The notes beneath the pieces are model-generated. The model was given only the letters and a program-made list of their open reading frames with translations. It searched no databases and was not told the origin of the DNA. Position numbers and translations under genes: made by a program. 10,127 nt of DNA from an uncultured bacterium (GTDB lineage Bacteria; Actinomycetota; Coriobacteriia; Coriobacteriales; Coriobacteriaceae): positions 1 through 10,127 of the forward strand of contig CAJMOP010000072.1 in assembly GCA_905215115.1 (NCBI GenBank), read 5' to 3'. Within the stretch, counting starts at the first letter, position 1; each line of letters begins with the position of its first letter. Positions 1 to 6,789 of the stretch are shown in pieces.

Positions 1-182
1 ACCGCAGCCGGCTTCGCAGTAGCGTCGGCACCGTTCGCACCCTGCGCCACCGCAGTCAGCGGAGACAGCAGCGACCCGCCCGTCATGGCGATCGTTGCCG
101 CAGCAACTGTCGCCATACGCCCGGCGGCCTTCGCCTTACCCGCAGCGCCGCCATTGATGTTCTTGTTCACGTTCTTGCTCAT
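1..182 (-). CDS. N-terminus of an exported protein (truncated by window edge)
   Basis: Only the first 60 codons are in the window; the gene continues beyond position 1. The start ATG (182-180) is preceded by GGGAAGG (197-191) at 8 nt, which fixes it. The protein begins MSKNVNKNINGGAAGKAKAA, then has a hydrophobic stretch (about residues 23-45: MATVAAATIAMTGGSLLSPL...) ending in A-V-A followed by Q-G, a good signal peptidase I site near residue 46. After that comes an Ala/Asp/Gly-rich low-complexity segment. This is a Sec-type signal peptide with a long basic N-region, as in secreted or cell-wall proteins of Gram-positive gut bacteria. What the mature protein does cannot be told: adhesin, pilin-like protein or cell-wall hydrolase are all open. 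It is not obviously linked to the genes to its right. Confidence 0.8.
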   Translation of the reverse strand, partial: MSKNVNKNINGGAAGKAKAAGRMATVAAATIAMTGGSLLSPLTAVAQGANGADATAKPAA

Positions 183-230
183 TGCCGATTCCTTCCCACG
201 ATGAGCTGATGTTTGACACATAATCGATCC

Positions 231-258
231 AATATGCCCCGCTAAAAAGAGGTGATAA
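231..258 (-). promoter_or_regulatory. Possible sigma70-type promoter for the exported protein gene
   Basis: Read on the minus strand: -35 TTATCA (258-253), a 16-bp spacer and -10 CATATT (236-231), each four of six consensus bases. Transcription would start near 224, leaving a leader of about 40 nt before the ATG at 182. The spacer is flanked by CCCCG (237-241) and CGGGG (259-263), a weak 5-bp inverted repeat with a 17-base gap. Nothing else in 183-301 stands out. Confidence 0.3.
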
Positions 259-301
259 CGGGGTAATTAAATCGGAGGAGTTGGAGACAAGCCCACATCC
301 A

Positions 302-496
302 TCAGCGGATGCCGAGCTCATACTCCCGCTCGCGCTCAATATCATTCAGGTACTCATAATCTTCGGAGCTAAGCTCTAGATCATCTTGAGCGAACATGTA
401 GTTCTCGGCCTTAGAACCAATACTGCAACCGTAGATGGTATTGAGATCGATATGGTCGGTATTGTCGTTGTAAAGGGGGAAGATTCTGCTGGTCAT
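302..496 (-). CDS. Small acidic protein of unknown function, 64 aa
   Basis: I do not recognise this protein. It starts MTSRIFPLYNDNTDHIDLNT and ends in a charged helix-like tail (DIEREREYELGIR). It has 15 Asp/Glu against 5 Lys/Arg, one cysteine (C24), no signal peptide and no membrane segment, so it is probably cytosolic. A TTG six bases further upstream (502) would extend it by two residues, but AGAGGT (510-505) lies only 3 nt from that TTG and 9 nt from the ATG at 496, so ATG is the better start. It sits 150 bp after the PIWI-like gene on the same strand and has its own promoter candidate, so it may be an independent unit rather than the last gene of that operon. Size, acidity and the RBS favour a real gene. 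An antitoxin-like or nucleic-acid-mimic role is only speculation. Confidence 0.6.
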   Translation of the reverse strand: MTSRIFPLYNDNTDHIDLNTIYGCSIGSKAENYMFAQDDLELSSEDYEYLNDIEREREYELGIR

Positions 497-537
497 GCTC
501 AAGTACCTCTCAACATAAACTGAAAACTCGTTTGCTT

Positions 538-554
538 GGTCTCTTTTTGAGACC
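538..554 (-). repeat. Perfect hairpin in the leader of the 64-aa gene
   Basis: GGTCTC (538-543) and GAGACC (549-554) form a perfect 6-bp inverted repeat around five T's; as minus-strand RNA this is GGUCUC-AAAAA-GAGACC. It would lie about 16 nt into the transcript predicted from the promoter at 577-605 and about 28 nt before the RBS at 510. There is no U-tail, so it is not an ordinary terminator. It could be a leader stem or a protein-binding palindrome. Confidence 0.45.
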
Positions 555-576
555 CCATCTGATGTGCTATGGCTGC

Positions 577-605
577 AGTATATGTTCTCCCCTTTTACAA
601 TGCAA
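577..605 (-). promoter_or_regulatory. Promoter candidate for the 64-aa gene
   Basis: On the minus strand, TTGCAT (605-600) is followed after exactly 17 bp by TATACT (582-577), which matches five of six -10 bases; the -35 matches three of six. Transcription would start near 570, giving a leader of about 75 nt with the hairpin 538-554. It lies in the 153-bp gap (497-649) after the PIWI-like gene, where I see no terminator. Confidence 0.5.
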
Positions 606-649
606 GCGTAATTTCAAAAAGTTCTAGGAGCGATAATTGCGCAACACCA

Positions 650-2545
650 TCACTTGTCGCCACCGCCATCCTCTACCGCGCCCTCACGCGCAGCGCACTC
701 GTTGAGATACTTGACCGGAATCGGCCACACGGACGGAGCCTTATAGCGCGAAAGGCCTATGTTGGCCAGCTGAACCAACAACTCAGACAAATCATCGCCG
801 TCGAGTACCTCAATCGAACGCACGTGAATCGCAGTCGCCATATCCTCCTGGGTGCCGTTGTTGACGCCCACAAAATAGCAAGTCTTGCCCGCACGCTCGA
901 ACGTTCCAATGCCGTAATAAGGCGAGTTGTAGCTCTCGAAAATCTCTTTCTTACGCCCTGCTTTGCCTGTGAGCTGATGCTCACCCACCAGGGCCATAAA
1001 GTTATTGGAAAACGTCGTCAGTCCCGTATCCCGCACGCGCGCAAGCATAGACTGCCCGTTCGCATGCACGTCAAAGACATAGGCGCCCTTATCGAGTTTG
1101 CCGTCCGCGGTCAGCAGATCGAGCTCCATCTCGTCCTCGGGACCATCCTCTGCCGAATGTGAGGCATAGCGCATGCCCCCATCCGCGCCAATCGCCAACG
1201 TAGCGATACGCGAATCCAGCTCAATCTTGTCCTTTGTTTTATGCGGCACATCGACCAAGCCACACACCGTCACCGACTCAATATCCAAAGCATCAAGATC
1301 AAACGCCGTCACCCGCTCGTCGACAACATCCTGCTTTACCAGCAGTTCTTTGAGCATGGCGCCCAGGATCGCCTCTTGCGCATTGCGATCCTTTTGCTTT
1401 GGCGCCACCTTAAACAGTGGCTCGCACACATCCGGTGTCACGTGCTGTTCCACCACGCCAGCATGTAAGGCATAGCCGTCGTCCTCAGCAACCTCATTGG
1501 GCACAACGACAAGGTTCAGCGCCCGCGAATCCACGGCCCTTCCGCCATACGTTGCGCGAACGCCCCACGAGGAATCGTTAAGTCGATCGGCCAGCTGGCG
1601 CGCCACTTCGGCAAGCCCATTGCGCGCAAACGACACCACGATTCGCTGCCCCGCCATGCGCTCCGCAACCACGCGCGCGTACTCATCACCCTTGAGCACC
1701 TCGTAGAAACTCTTACGCGGGTATTCCATGAGCGTCACCCGGGCGAAGTCGCTGTAACGGCGTTCGAGAATCTGCAGCTCTCGATACAAAATGCCCTTCT
1801 TGGTATAGGCGACCTTGTCCGCCTGGGCCGAGAACGTCAGATCACGGCGCTTGGACGGCTTGTCGCCCTTGGCTCGGCGCAGGATGTACTCGTCTTTTTG
1901 TTCGTGGGCAAGCACCATCGTCGCCACGGGCGATAGCCTGTAGCCCACTTGGCTCTTAATCTTTTCGAGCTCTTTCTCGTCACCTTGTGCCCTGCCAATA
2001 AGCACACGGCGCTTGGTAAACGTCCGAATCTTAAGATCAAAGGTGCAATCCTCATCGATAACGATTTCAACCGTTTCGATCTTGGCAGGTCCCCTTCCGT
2101 CGCTTTCGACAGCATCGCGGCGGGCACCCTTGGCGCTAATGACATACAGGTGCCCGGTGTCATTGGGAACTTCGTCCTCAATCCCCTCAAACTGAGAGCA
2201 GGAGTTGAACAGCAAGCGGAACGCAACGTAATCGTCCAACTCGTTCCAATTAGTTTTAATCGGAACTATCTGCTCCTGATAAAGCGAGGCATTAAGGTCG
2301 CCCGTCTGCACGCCCGCTTTGACCATCAGAAAGACGCGGTTGTCTGCAAGCTGCGTGAGCGCGACGACCTTGCCCGTCTGGCACACATCGGCCATAAAGT
2401 TCGCCACGGCATGCTTGCCCGCATCGCCGACGTTGCACCAAAAGACCGAGTAGCGCTCCTCGGCAGCAGCGGCATCGAGCTGCAACACGAGCTCTGATAC
2501 GGCGATGTCTCCCAAACCGCACGGCTGGTTATGCTTCGATTGCAC
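650..2545 (-). CDS. PIWI/Argonaute-like protein, possibly a short pPIWI-RE type, 631 aa
   Basis: Start GTG (2545) is chosen because GGAGG (2559-2555) lies 9 nt before it; it overlaps the helicase stop by 17 nt, so the two are translationally coupled. The C-terminus resembles Argonaute PIWI domains. HVRSIEVLDGDDLSELLVQL (574-593) followed by RY and PSVWPIPVKYL (604-614) mirrors the last strand and helix of PIWI (H-V-L...DEL...QL...RY/RC...PAPAYY). Upstream, GLVDVPH...SRIATLAIGADGGMRYAS (429-462) resembles the first two PIWI strands (GADVTH...PSIAAVVGSMDAH). A helix with N388-A-Q390...K399...K404 recalls the MID/PIWI linker. Residues 300-350 look like a Rossmann-type MID. The DEDX tetrad is not clearly kept: D432 is the only obvious candidate, while R576 and E579 could be the Arg/Glu pair that names pPIWI-RE. 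At 631 aa it is short for that family as I remember it. Likely role: nucleic-acid guide or substrate binding for the neighbouring helicase-nuclease. The gene is certain; the fold assignment is inference. Confidence 0.6.
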   Translation of the reverse strand: MQSKHNQPCGLGDIAVSELVLQLDAAAAEERYSVFWCNVGDAGKHAVANFMADVCQTGKVVALTQLADNRVFLMVKAGVQTGDLNASLYQEQIVPIKTNWNELDDYVAFRLLFNSCSQFEGIEDEVPNDTGHLYVISAKGARRDAVESDGRGPAKIETVEIVIDEDCTFDLKIRTFTKRRVLIGRAQGDEKELEKIKSQVGYRLSPVATMVLAHEQKDEYILRRAKGDKPSKRRDLTFSAQADKVAYTKKGILYRELQILERRYSDFARVTLMEYPRKSFYEVLKGDEYARVVAERMAGQRIVVSFARNGLAEVARQLADRLNDSSWGVRATYGGRAVDSRALNLVVVPNEVAEDDGYALHAGVVEQHVTPDVCEPLFKVAPKQKDRNAQEAILGAMLKELLVKQDVVDERVTAFDLDALDIESVTVCGLVDVPHKTKDKIELDSRIATLAIGADGGMRYASHSAEDGPEDEMELDLLTADGKLDKGAYVFDVHANGQSMLARVRDTGLTTFSNNFMALVGEHQLTGKAGRKKEIFESYNSPYYGIGTFERAGKTCYFVGVNNGTQEDMATAIHVRSIEVLDGDDLSELLVQLANIGLSRYKAPSVWPIPVKYLNECAAREGAVEDGGGDK

Positions 2546-5500
2546 GGCCGATCGCCTCCATCATCTCCAAATTGATTGCACCGTCGGCGGCCATATAAGG
2601 AACGGAGAACACAGTCCCCTCAGCATCGAGTGCCTTGGGCACGCACTCAAGCGCTGCCTCATCAGCCAAAACGTTGACGATTAGCAGGCGTTTCGCCCCA
2701 ACCTTTTGAGCCTTCGCCCTAAAGCGCTCGGCATCCGACGCCTCGCGACCGTCGCGAACATAAGCGATATAGGCACCGATGCGATAGTGCTTAAAATCGA
2801 TCCATACCCCGGTCGTGTTGCCAGCAGCATCGAGCACCTCAAAGTCGCCACCTGTCTCGGCGTGTGCCGCATCGCCACGCGTAAGCGAATAGCGGCCGTC
2901 GTAATATGCCTCAAAGATTGCCCTTCCGGCAGATTCTCCCAGCTCACCCAGGTAGACCGCCTGGAACATATAGGGCGTCATGTGCGCCGTCGCCGCCGGC
3001 TGCAGCGTTGTGGGCACCCCGTCGCTCGACCAACGCTCACGCACTTCGCGAATTGACAGCAGCTCGGGTACGCGCGCCGCCGCCTGGCTCACCTGGCGAA
3101 CCGTCGCGCCCTTTAAGCCCTCCTTGCAGTGGCAACGATCCTCCAGACGAGCAGCAATCTGCTCGACGGGCTCACCATCGTAGCTAGGGAATTCAAAGTG
3201 CGGCACCTTGCATGCCCCGCCTTCTGCATAGGCATAGCCATTTGCAGCATGCGACATGCGCAGCGCGGTACTCCGGCGCTCTGGGTATTGCGCGAGATCT
3301 TCCCACGGCAGGCAAAAATGATGCAGGTAAAAGTCGCGCTCGCCATCAAAAGCAGTGAGATCTTCGTCCCCGGCGTTTAGCGAGGTAACTTTCCACGCCA
3401 GCTTTTCGTGCTTTTGCTTGGCAAGGTTGTTCCTAAAGGCGGCAAGGTTCTGCTGCTTAACGGCAGCGTGTTCCTTGTTGTCCGTCATATGGTTGTTGGC
3501 AGCGGCGCAGGCACCAACCACCTGCTCAAGCTCGTAGCCCATCGGCAAATCATGCAAGAACGAAAAGTTGCAATCGTTCGCAATCTCGCGGTCGAGCAGC
3601 ACCTGCACGCAAGGCATCTTTACACTCGTGCGCATCAGGCGACCCACAGCCTGTGCCACAATGCGAGCGCCTTCGACCTGATAAGAGAGGGTGTCGCGCA
3701 CCGGCAGGCTCTTATTAACGCCAGATAGAAGCATCCGTACGTTCCGGCGCTTTTGAGTAAACGGAACCTCGCCGCGCGCTACCAGTTCCTCCTGCTCCAC
3801 CACGCCAAGTAGCGCCTGCTGGACAAACTTATTTGAGTTGATCTCCACTCCCCAGGTCAAACGACTTGTGGGCGACTCGATATATAAGAAATCAAGATCC
3901 ATCTTGGGGCGACGGTCGGCATTTTCAAAGCCGCAATCGACCTGATGAACCATGTCGCACAGATTCTCCGGCACCTTGTATTTGAGATTCTTGGAAAAGC
4001 CACCGGCCGAAAGATTGATAAACATCAGGGTCGGCTGGCCCAGCTCGAGACGTTTTTGAGCGCCACGCCAACCTGCATCCCATTCCGCAGCGTTAAAGCA
4101 CGGCACCATGTCCTTGGCGGCCTCAAGCGATTTCTCGTACGACATCTCGGGGCACTTGATGTTTCTAATCACCAGCTCCGCGACAATCTCGCGCGCAAGA
4201 TCCAGCGCCAGACTATTGAATTCGCCATGGTTTCCCATGTGGCGCGTGGTAAAAACGGCTCCCGCCCGTTGCTCGTTACGCGCCACACCACGGGCCCAAG
4301 TACTCACGGCAACAAGCGTCTTGCTCAGGCGCTTCAGCTCAAACTCGATGCTCTTGGCGTCGCTCACGCCCACCCTGTCAGCAATCTTTAAGCGCAAGCG
4401 CACCGCAAGTCCCTCACTCACGCCAATCCCGTCAAAGAACCGCATCGCGCGCTCGTACACCTCGTCGGGCGACACAATGATGCCGCCAAAGGCGCCGCCT
4501 GCCAGCGCGACCATGCCGGCAATTTCCTTGGACTCATCCACCCAGGCAATATCGACGTCGTACTCCTTCGCAGCCTGTTTGTTAAACAGCTTAGTCTGTC
4601 GCACGATTTCCTGGTTGAGCTCGCCAATCCAAGCGTCCTTGCGAACCACGCCATGAACCTCGTCAAGGTAATCGAGGTTGAAGTTTTTGACGGTCGGCGC
4701 ACTCCATGTTGCGCTCATGCACACGCAAGGCGCTTTGGCGGCAATGGAGGCAAGGTAGGCCTCGGGCATGCGCTCAATGCCGTGGCTGGTTAGGTACGTG
4801 GTAAACATGTGCTCGATGGTGGTTTCCATCACTAGATAATCGACACCACGCGCATACATCGAGTCGTCGGCGGCATCGATCTCGTCATTCTTGCGATCTT
4901 TAAAGAACAGCGCCAGCATCAACGAATCCCAAAAATACTTCTCGCTGGTCTGGTTGTTCCTAATGCCCAGGGCATCGATGATGTTCTTGCGCGAAAGGTC
5001 GTCCTTGTACGAAATGCTGCCGTAGTACAGCTTGTCCATAAGCGTGGCGCAACGGGCGAGATGACCCACCACCATCCTGACCAGACCGCGTGCACGACGC
5101 ACCGCCTTGCTGACGGTTTGCTGCCCACTCCCTCCGCGAGTGATAATCATATTGCGAGTACCGCCCTCATTGAGTTTGAAGCGCAACGGATTCGCCGAGT
5201 TGTCGCCCACCGAAATATCGTCGCTGCCAAACAGATGTCGACCGGAGAGCTGCTCTTCTTTCGCCTCGTCAGACAGCGCAAAAGGCGGACGCAGTTTCAT
5301 GTCCTTAATACAAGAGGCGAGTGCCTTTTGAATTTTCTTGGCATCCTTGGCGATTTCTTCGGCATCTTCCTCTACGCTCGCCCGCGAAACCCTGTTCCTC
5401 TCGGCGTTTGACCCTTTGTGATCGCCCGACGTGGAAGCGTGCGTATAGACCGCCATCCATTGATCTCGATTCCCCAGTAGCAAGGGGTCCACCACACCGC

Positions 5501-6461
5501 CGTTAAAATGACGATCGAGGATACGCAATACTTCGTCCGGTTGAAACGTCACGGGATCGTCTGTCAGCGTCGACAGTATGTCGGCCTTCATGTGGTCGAT
5601 TTCATCAAAGATAAACAGGCCCTTCTCGGCAGCCATTGCGTTAAAGAGCACAACGCCTGCACCGGTCACTGTATCGATCCTATTGATGAGCTTTTGCGGC
5701 GTCAGGGCAATCACATGCGGTATGCTCTCGTCATTGAGCAGGGCAGACGGCCAAATCTGGGGGATCACCTCCATGCCGCGCGTGATGTTTTTGAGCTCGT
5801 GGCTCACAGCCCAACGCAAGCTCGCATCCGCCGACGATAGCTTGTCGCGAAGGGCGGGGGTCAAACGGTCTGCAACACCTCCCAGACGATTTCGAGTGTC
5901 AAGGATGCCCAAAAGGTCATCGGCGATCTCCATCGCGTTGCCCCACGCTCGCTTAATGATGCGATGAGAGCTCTCGTCGTCCGCCTCGATGGGACACGGA
6001 ATGTCGCGCACGCCCACGGCGCCCTTACCGCGCGTAGTCTCAATCCAATGCAGGATGTTATCGCCCGCACGCGGAAGATCGAACACCATGCGCTGCGCGG
6101 CATCGCCATCCATGCCCTGTTCAACCAGCAATTTGCGCACGCTCGCAACGTAGTTGTCGCGGTTGTCCTTACCCGGCACCACAAACACCAGGTAACGACG
6201 GCCCGGGCACTTGTTAAAACAGCCCGAATCGTCCCAGCCACCGGCGATGAGGTCGGCTGTGACCTGCTCGGCCGTATAGTTTTTACCCGAGCCCGTCGTG
6301 GCGCCCAAAAAGTACAGGCCATTGTTGCCCTGATCCTTGGGGGCAAACAGCGCACGCTCAAAAAACTCGCGCATCGCCTTTTGACGTGCAAGATAGGGAG
6401 CGAGCTCCTTGTCGTCCGCAGACGACGGATTCGATTGGCAGTTGAGATCCCACATAGCCAT
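2529..6461 (-). CDS. SF2 helicase fused to a C-terminal PD-(D/E)xK-like nuclease domain, 1310 aa
   Basis: An ATP-driven nucleic-acid translocase or unwindase, cytosolic. Motifs by residue: Walker A GATTGSGKN (53-61), a motif Ia-like LVFVVPGKDNRDNY (91-104), Walker B LFIFDEIDH (282-290, D286-E287), motif III CMSATW (581-586), a motif IV-like LMFINLSAGGFSKNLKY (812-828), motif VI QAVGRLMRTS (937-946, Q937, R941, R944). The DE-x-D box and wide spacing between Walker B and SAT suggest the DinG/XPD side of SF2. The last ~150 residues look like a restriction-endonuclease fold: helix LGELGESAGRAIFEAYY (1171-1187, E1176), then DFEVLD (1206-1211), then WIDFKHY (1220-1226, D1222-x-K1224), strand RLLIVNVLA. 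Start: ATG 6461, because GGAGGT (6473-6468) is 7 nt away; the TTG at 6467 directly abuts it. The PIWI-like gene overlaps its 3' end. Helicase, nuclease and PIWI together suggest defence against foreign DNA or R-loops. Helicase certain; nuclease domain likely. Confidence 0.85.
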   Translation of the reverse strand: MAMWDLNCQSNPSSADDKELAPYLARQKAMREFFERALFAPKDQGNNGLYFLGATTGSGKNYTAEQVTADLIAGGWDDSGCFNKCPGRRYLVFVVPGKDNRDNYVASVRKLLVEQGMDGDAAQRMVFDLPRAGDNILHWIETTRGKGAVGVRDIPCPIEADDESSHRIIKRAWGNAMEIADDLLGILDTRNRLGGVADRLTPALRDKLSSADASLRWAVSHELKNITRGMEVIPQIWPSALLNDESIPHVIALTPQKLINRIDTVTGAGVVLFNAMAAEKGLFIFDEIDHMKADILSTLTDDPVTFQPDEVLRILDRHFNGGVVDPLLLGNRDQWMAVYTHASTSGDHKGSNAERNRVSRASVEEDAEEIAKDAKKIQKALASCIKDMKLRPPFALSDEAKEEQLSGRHLFGSDDISVGDNSANPLRFKLNEGGTRNMIITRGGSGQQTVSKAVRRARGLVRMVVGHLARCATLMDKLYYGSISYKDDLSRKNIIDALGIRNNQTSEKYFWDSLMLALFFKDRKNDEIDAADDSMYARGVDYLVMETTIEHMFTTYLTSHGIERMPEAYLASIAAKAPCVCMSATWSAPTVKNFNLDYLDEVHGVVRKDAWIGELNQEIVRQTKLFNKQAAKEYDVDIAWVDESKEIAGMVALAGGAFGGIIVSPDEVYERAMRFFDGIGVSEGLAVRLRLKIADRVGVSDAKSIEFELKRLSKTLVAVSTWARGVARNEQRAGAVFTTRHMGNHGEFNSLALDLAREIVAELVIRNIKCPEMSYEKSLEAAKDMVPCFNAAEWDAGWRGAQKRLELGQPTLMFINLSAGGFSKNLKYKVPENLCDMVHQVDCGFENADRRPKMDLDFLYIESPTSRLTWGVEINSNKFVQQALLGVVEQEELVARGEVPFTQKRRNVRMLLSGVNKSLPVRDTLSYQVEGARIVAQAVGRLMRTSVKMPCVQVLLDREIANDCNFSFLHDLPMGYELEQVVGACAAANNHMTDNKEHAAVKQQNLAAFRNNLAKQKHEKLAWKVTSLNAGDEDLTAFDGERDFYLHHFCLPWEDLAQYPERRSTALRMSHAANGYAYAEGGACKVPHFEFPSYDGEPVEQIAARLEDRCHCKEGLKGATVRQVSQAAARVPELLSIREVRERWSSDGVPTTLQPAATAHMTPYMFQAVYLGELGESAGRAIFEAYYDGRYSLTRGDAAHAETGGDFEVLDAAGNTTGVWIDFKHYRIGAYIAYVRDGREASDAERFRAKAQKVGAKRLLIVNVLADEAALECVPKALDAEGTVFSVPYMAADGAINLEMMEAIGRAIEA
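2555..2559 (-). promoter_or_regulatory. Internal RBS deciding the GTG start of the PIWI-like gene
   Basis: GGAGG on the minus strand, inside the last codons of the helicase gene, 9 nt before GTG 2545. No ATG in this frame lies near enough to use it. The site keeps both proteins in one transcript. Confidence 0.75.
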
Positions 6462-6467
6462 GGTCAA

Positions 6468-6473
6468 ACCTCC
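6468..6473 (-). promoter_or_regulatory. RBS of the helicase gene
   Basis: GGAGGT on the minus strand, its GGAGG core (6473-6469) 7 nt before ATG 6461 and 13 nt before the next in-frame ATG at 6455. It excludes the TTG at 6467, which touches it. Confidence 0.75.
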
Positions 6474-6558
6474 GATTTAGTTGTTACACGTGTTTGATAC
6501 CATCCCGTGCGGACAAAACTCGCGCTGGGCGGTCAAGGCGGCGGCGTCCATGCCGCTT
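6474..6558 (-). other. Leader region of the helicase gene; no convincing promoter
   Basis: Between the pyrimidine tract and the helicase RBS I find an 8-bp palindrome ACACGTGT (6486-6493) and a -10-like TATCAA just upstream of it, but no matching -35. The 24-codon ORF at 6551-6477 has no RBS. The helicase operon is therefore either read from upstream or driven by a promoter I cannot recognise. Confidence 0.3.
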
Positions 6559-6600
6559 GAGAGAAGAAAGAAAGGAAAGAGGAGCAGTCAGCGACTACTC
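6559..6600 (-). terminator. Terminator-like hairpin with pyrimidine tail before the helicase gene
   Basis: On the minus strand GAGTAGTC (6600-6593) pairs with GACTGCTC (6589-6582) around a 3-nt loop, seven Watson-Crick pairs plus one G-U. It is followed by an unbroken pyrimidine run to 6559 (the whole 6584-6559 stretch is C/T, no purine, with TTT triplets). The tail is C-interrupted, so it would be a weak terminator or attenuator. The hairpin covers the stop codon of the -1-frame ORF (6597-6595). It may separate the two small acidic genes from the helicase operon, or tune read-through into it. Confidence 0.4.
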
Positions 6601-6789
6601 GCACGAAGCGAGCAGTTTCTTAAGATCGCACTCCAACGCCTCGCGCTCTTTGGCATCGATCACTGCAAGGGCGACACGCATCAGGGATGCATCGGCGGCA
6701 GACTCCTGAACCTGGTCGGGGCGCTTGCTAAAGCTTTTCCCGGCAGCCTTCCGATCGGTCGCGCCGTTCAGTGCGGTGGCTAAAGATTG
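6595..6789 (-). pseudogene. Coding-like -1-frame ORF after the 206-aa gene, no good start
   Basis: Directly after and slightly overlapping the end of the 206-aa gene, the -1 frame stays open for 64 codons to TAG at 6597-6595. The translation looks protein-like: NGATDRKAAGKSFSKRPDQV, then an amphipathic helix MRVALAVIDAKEREALECDL and KKLLASCE. In-frame start codons are poor: a CTG at 6771 without clear RBS, and an ATG at 6681 whose nearest AGGAG is 21 nt away. It could be a C-terminal extension of the 206-aa protein reached by a -1 frameshift (programmed, mutational or sequencing error) near the AATCTTTAG end, a remnant of a lost gene, or a small gene with a weak start. It resembles nothing I know. 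Its lysine-rich start contrasts with the acidic protein before it. Confidence 0.35.

Noticed and set aside
136..345. 69-codon minus-strand ORF across the end of the 64-aa gene and the exported protein start
   Set aside because: It overlaps both supported genes in another frame and has no RBS that serves it.
569..6497. Many plus-strand ORFs of 60-197 codons antisense to the helicase and PIWI-like genes (for example 569-1162, 1949-2497, 4108-4656, 5964-6497)
   Set aside because: They lie wholly or almost wholly opposite strongly supported minus-strand genes, have Arg/Ser/His-rich or motif-free translations and no consistent ribosome sites; they are mirror-frame artefacts of GC-rich coding DNA.
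6477..6551. 24-codon ORF (MDAAALTAQREFCPHGMVSN...) ending 15 nt before the helicase start
   Set aside because: It is preceded by a pyrimidine tract with no Shine-Dalgarno sequence and lacks the repeated codons expected of an attenuation leader peptide.
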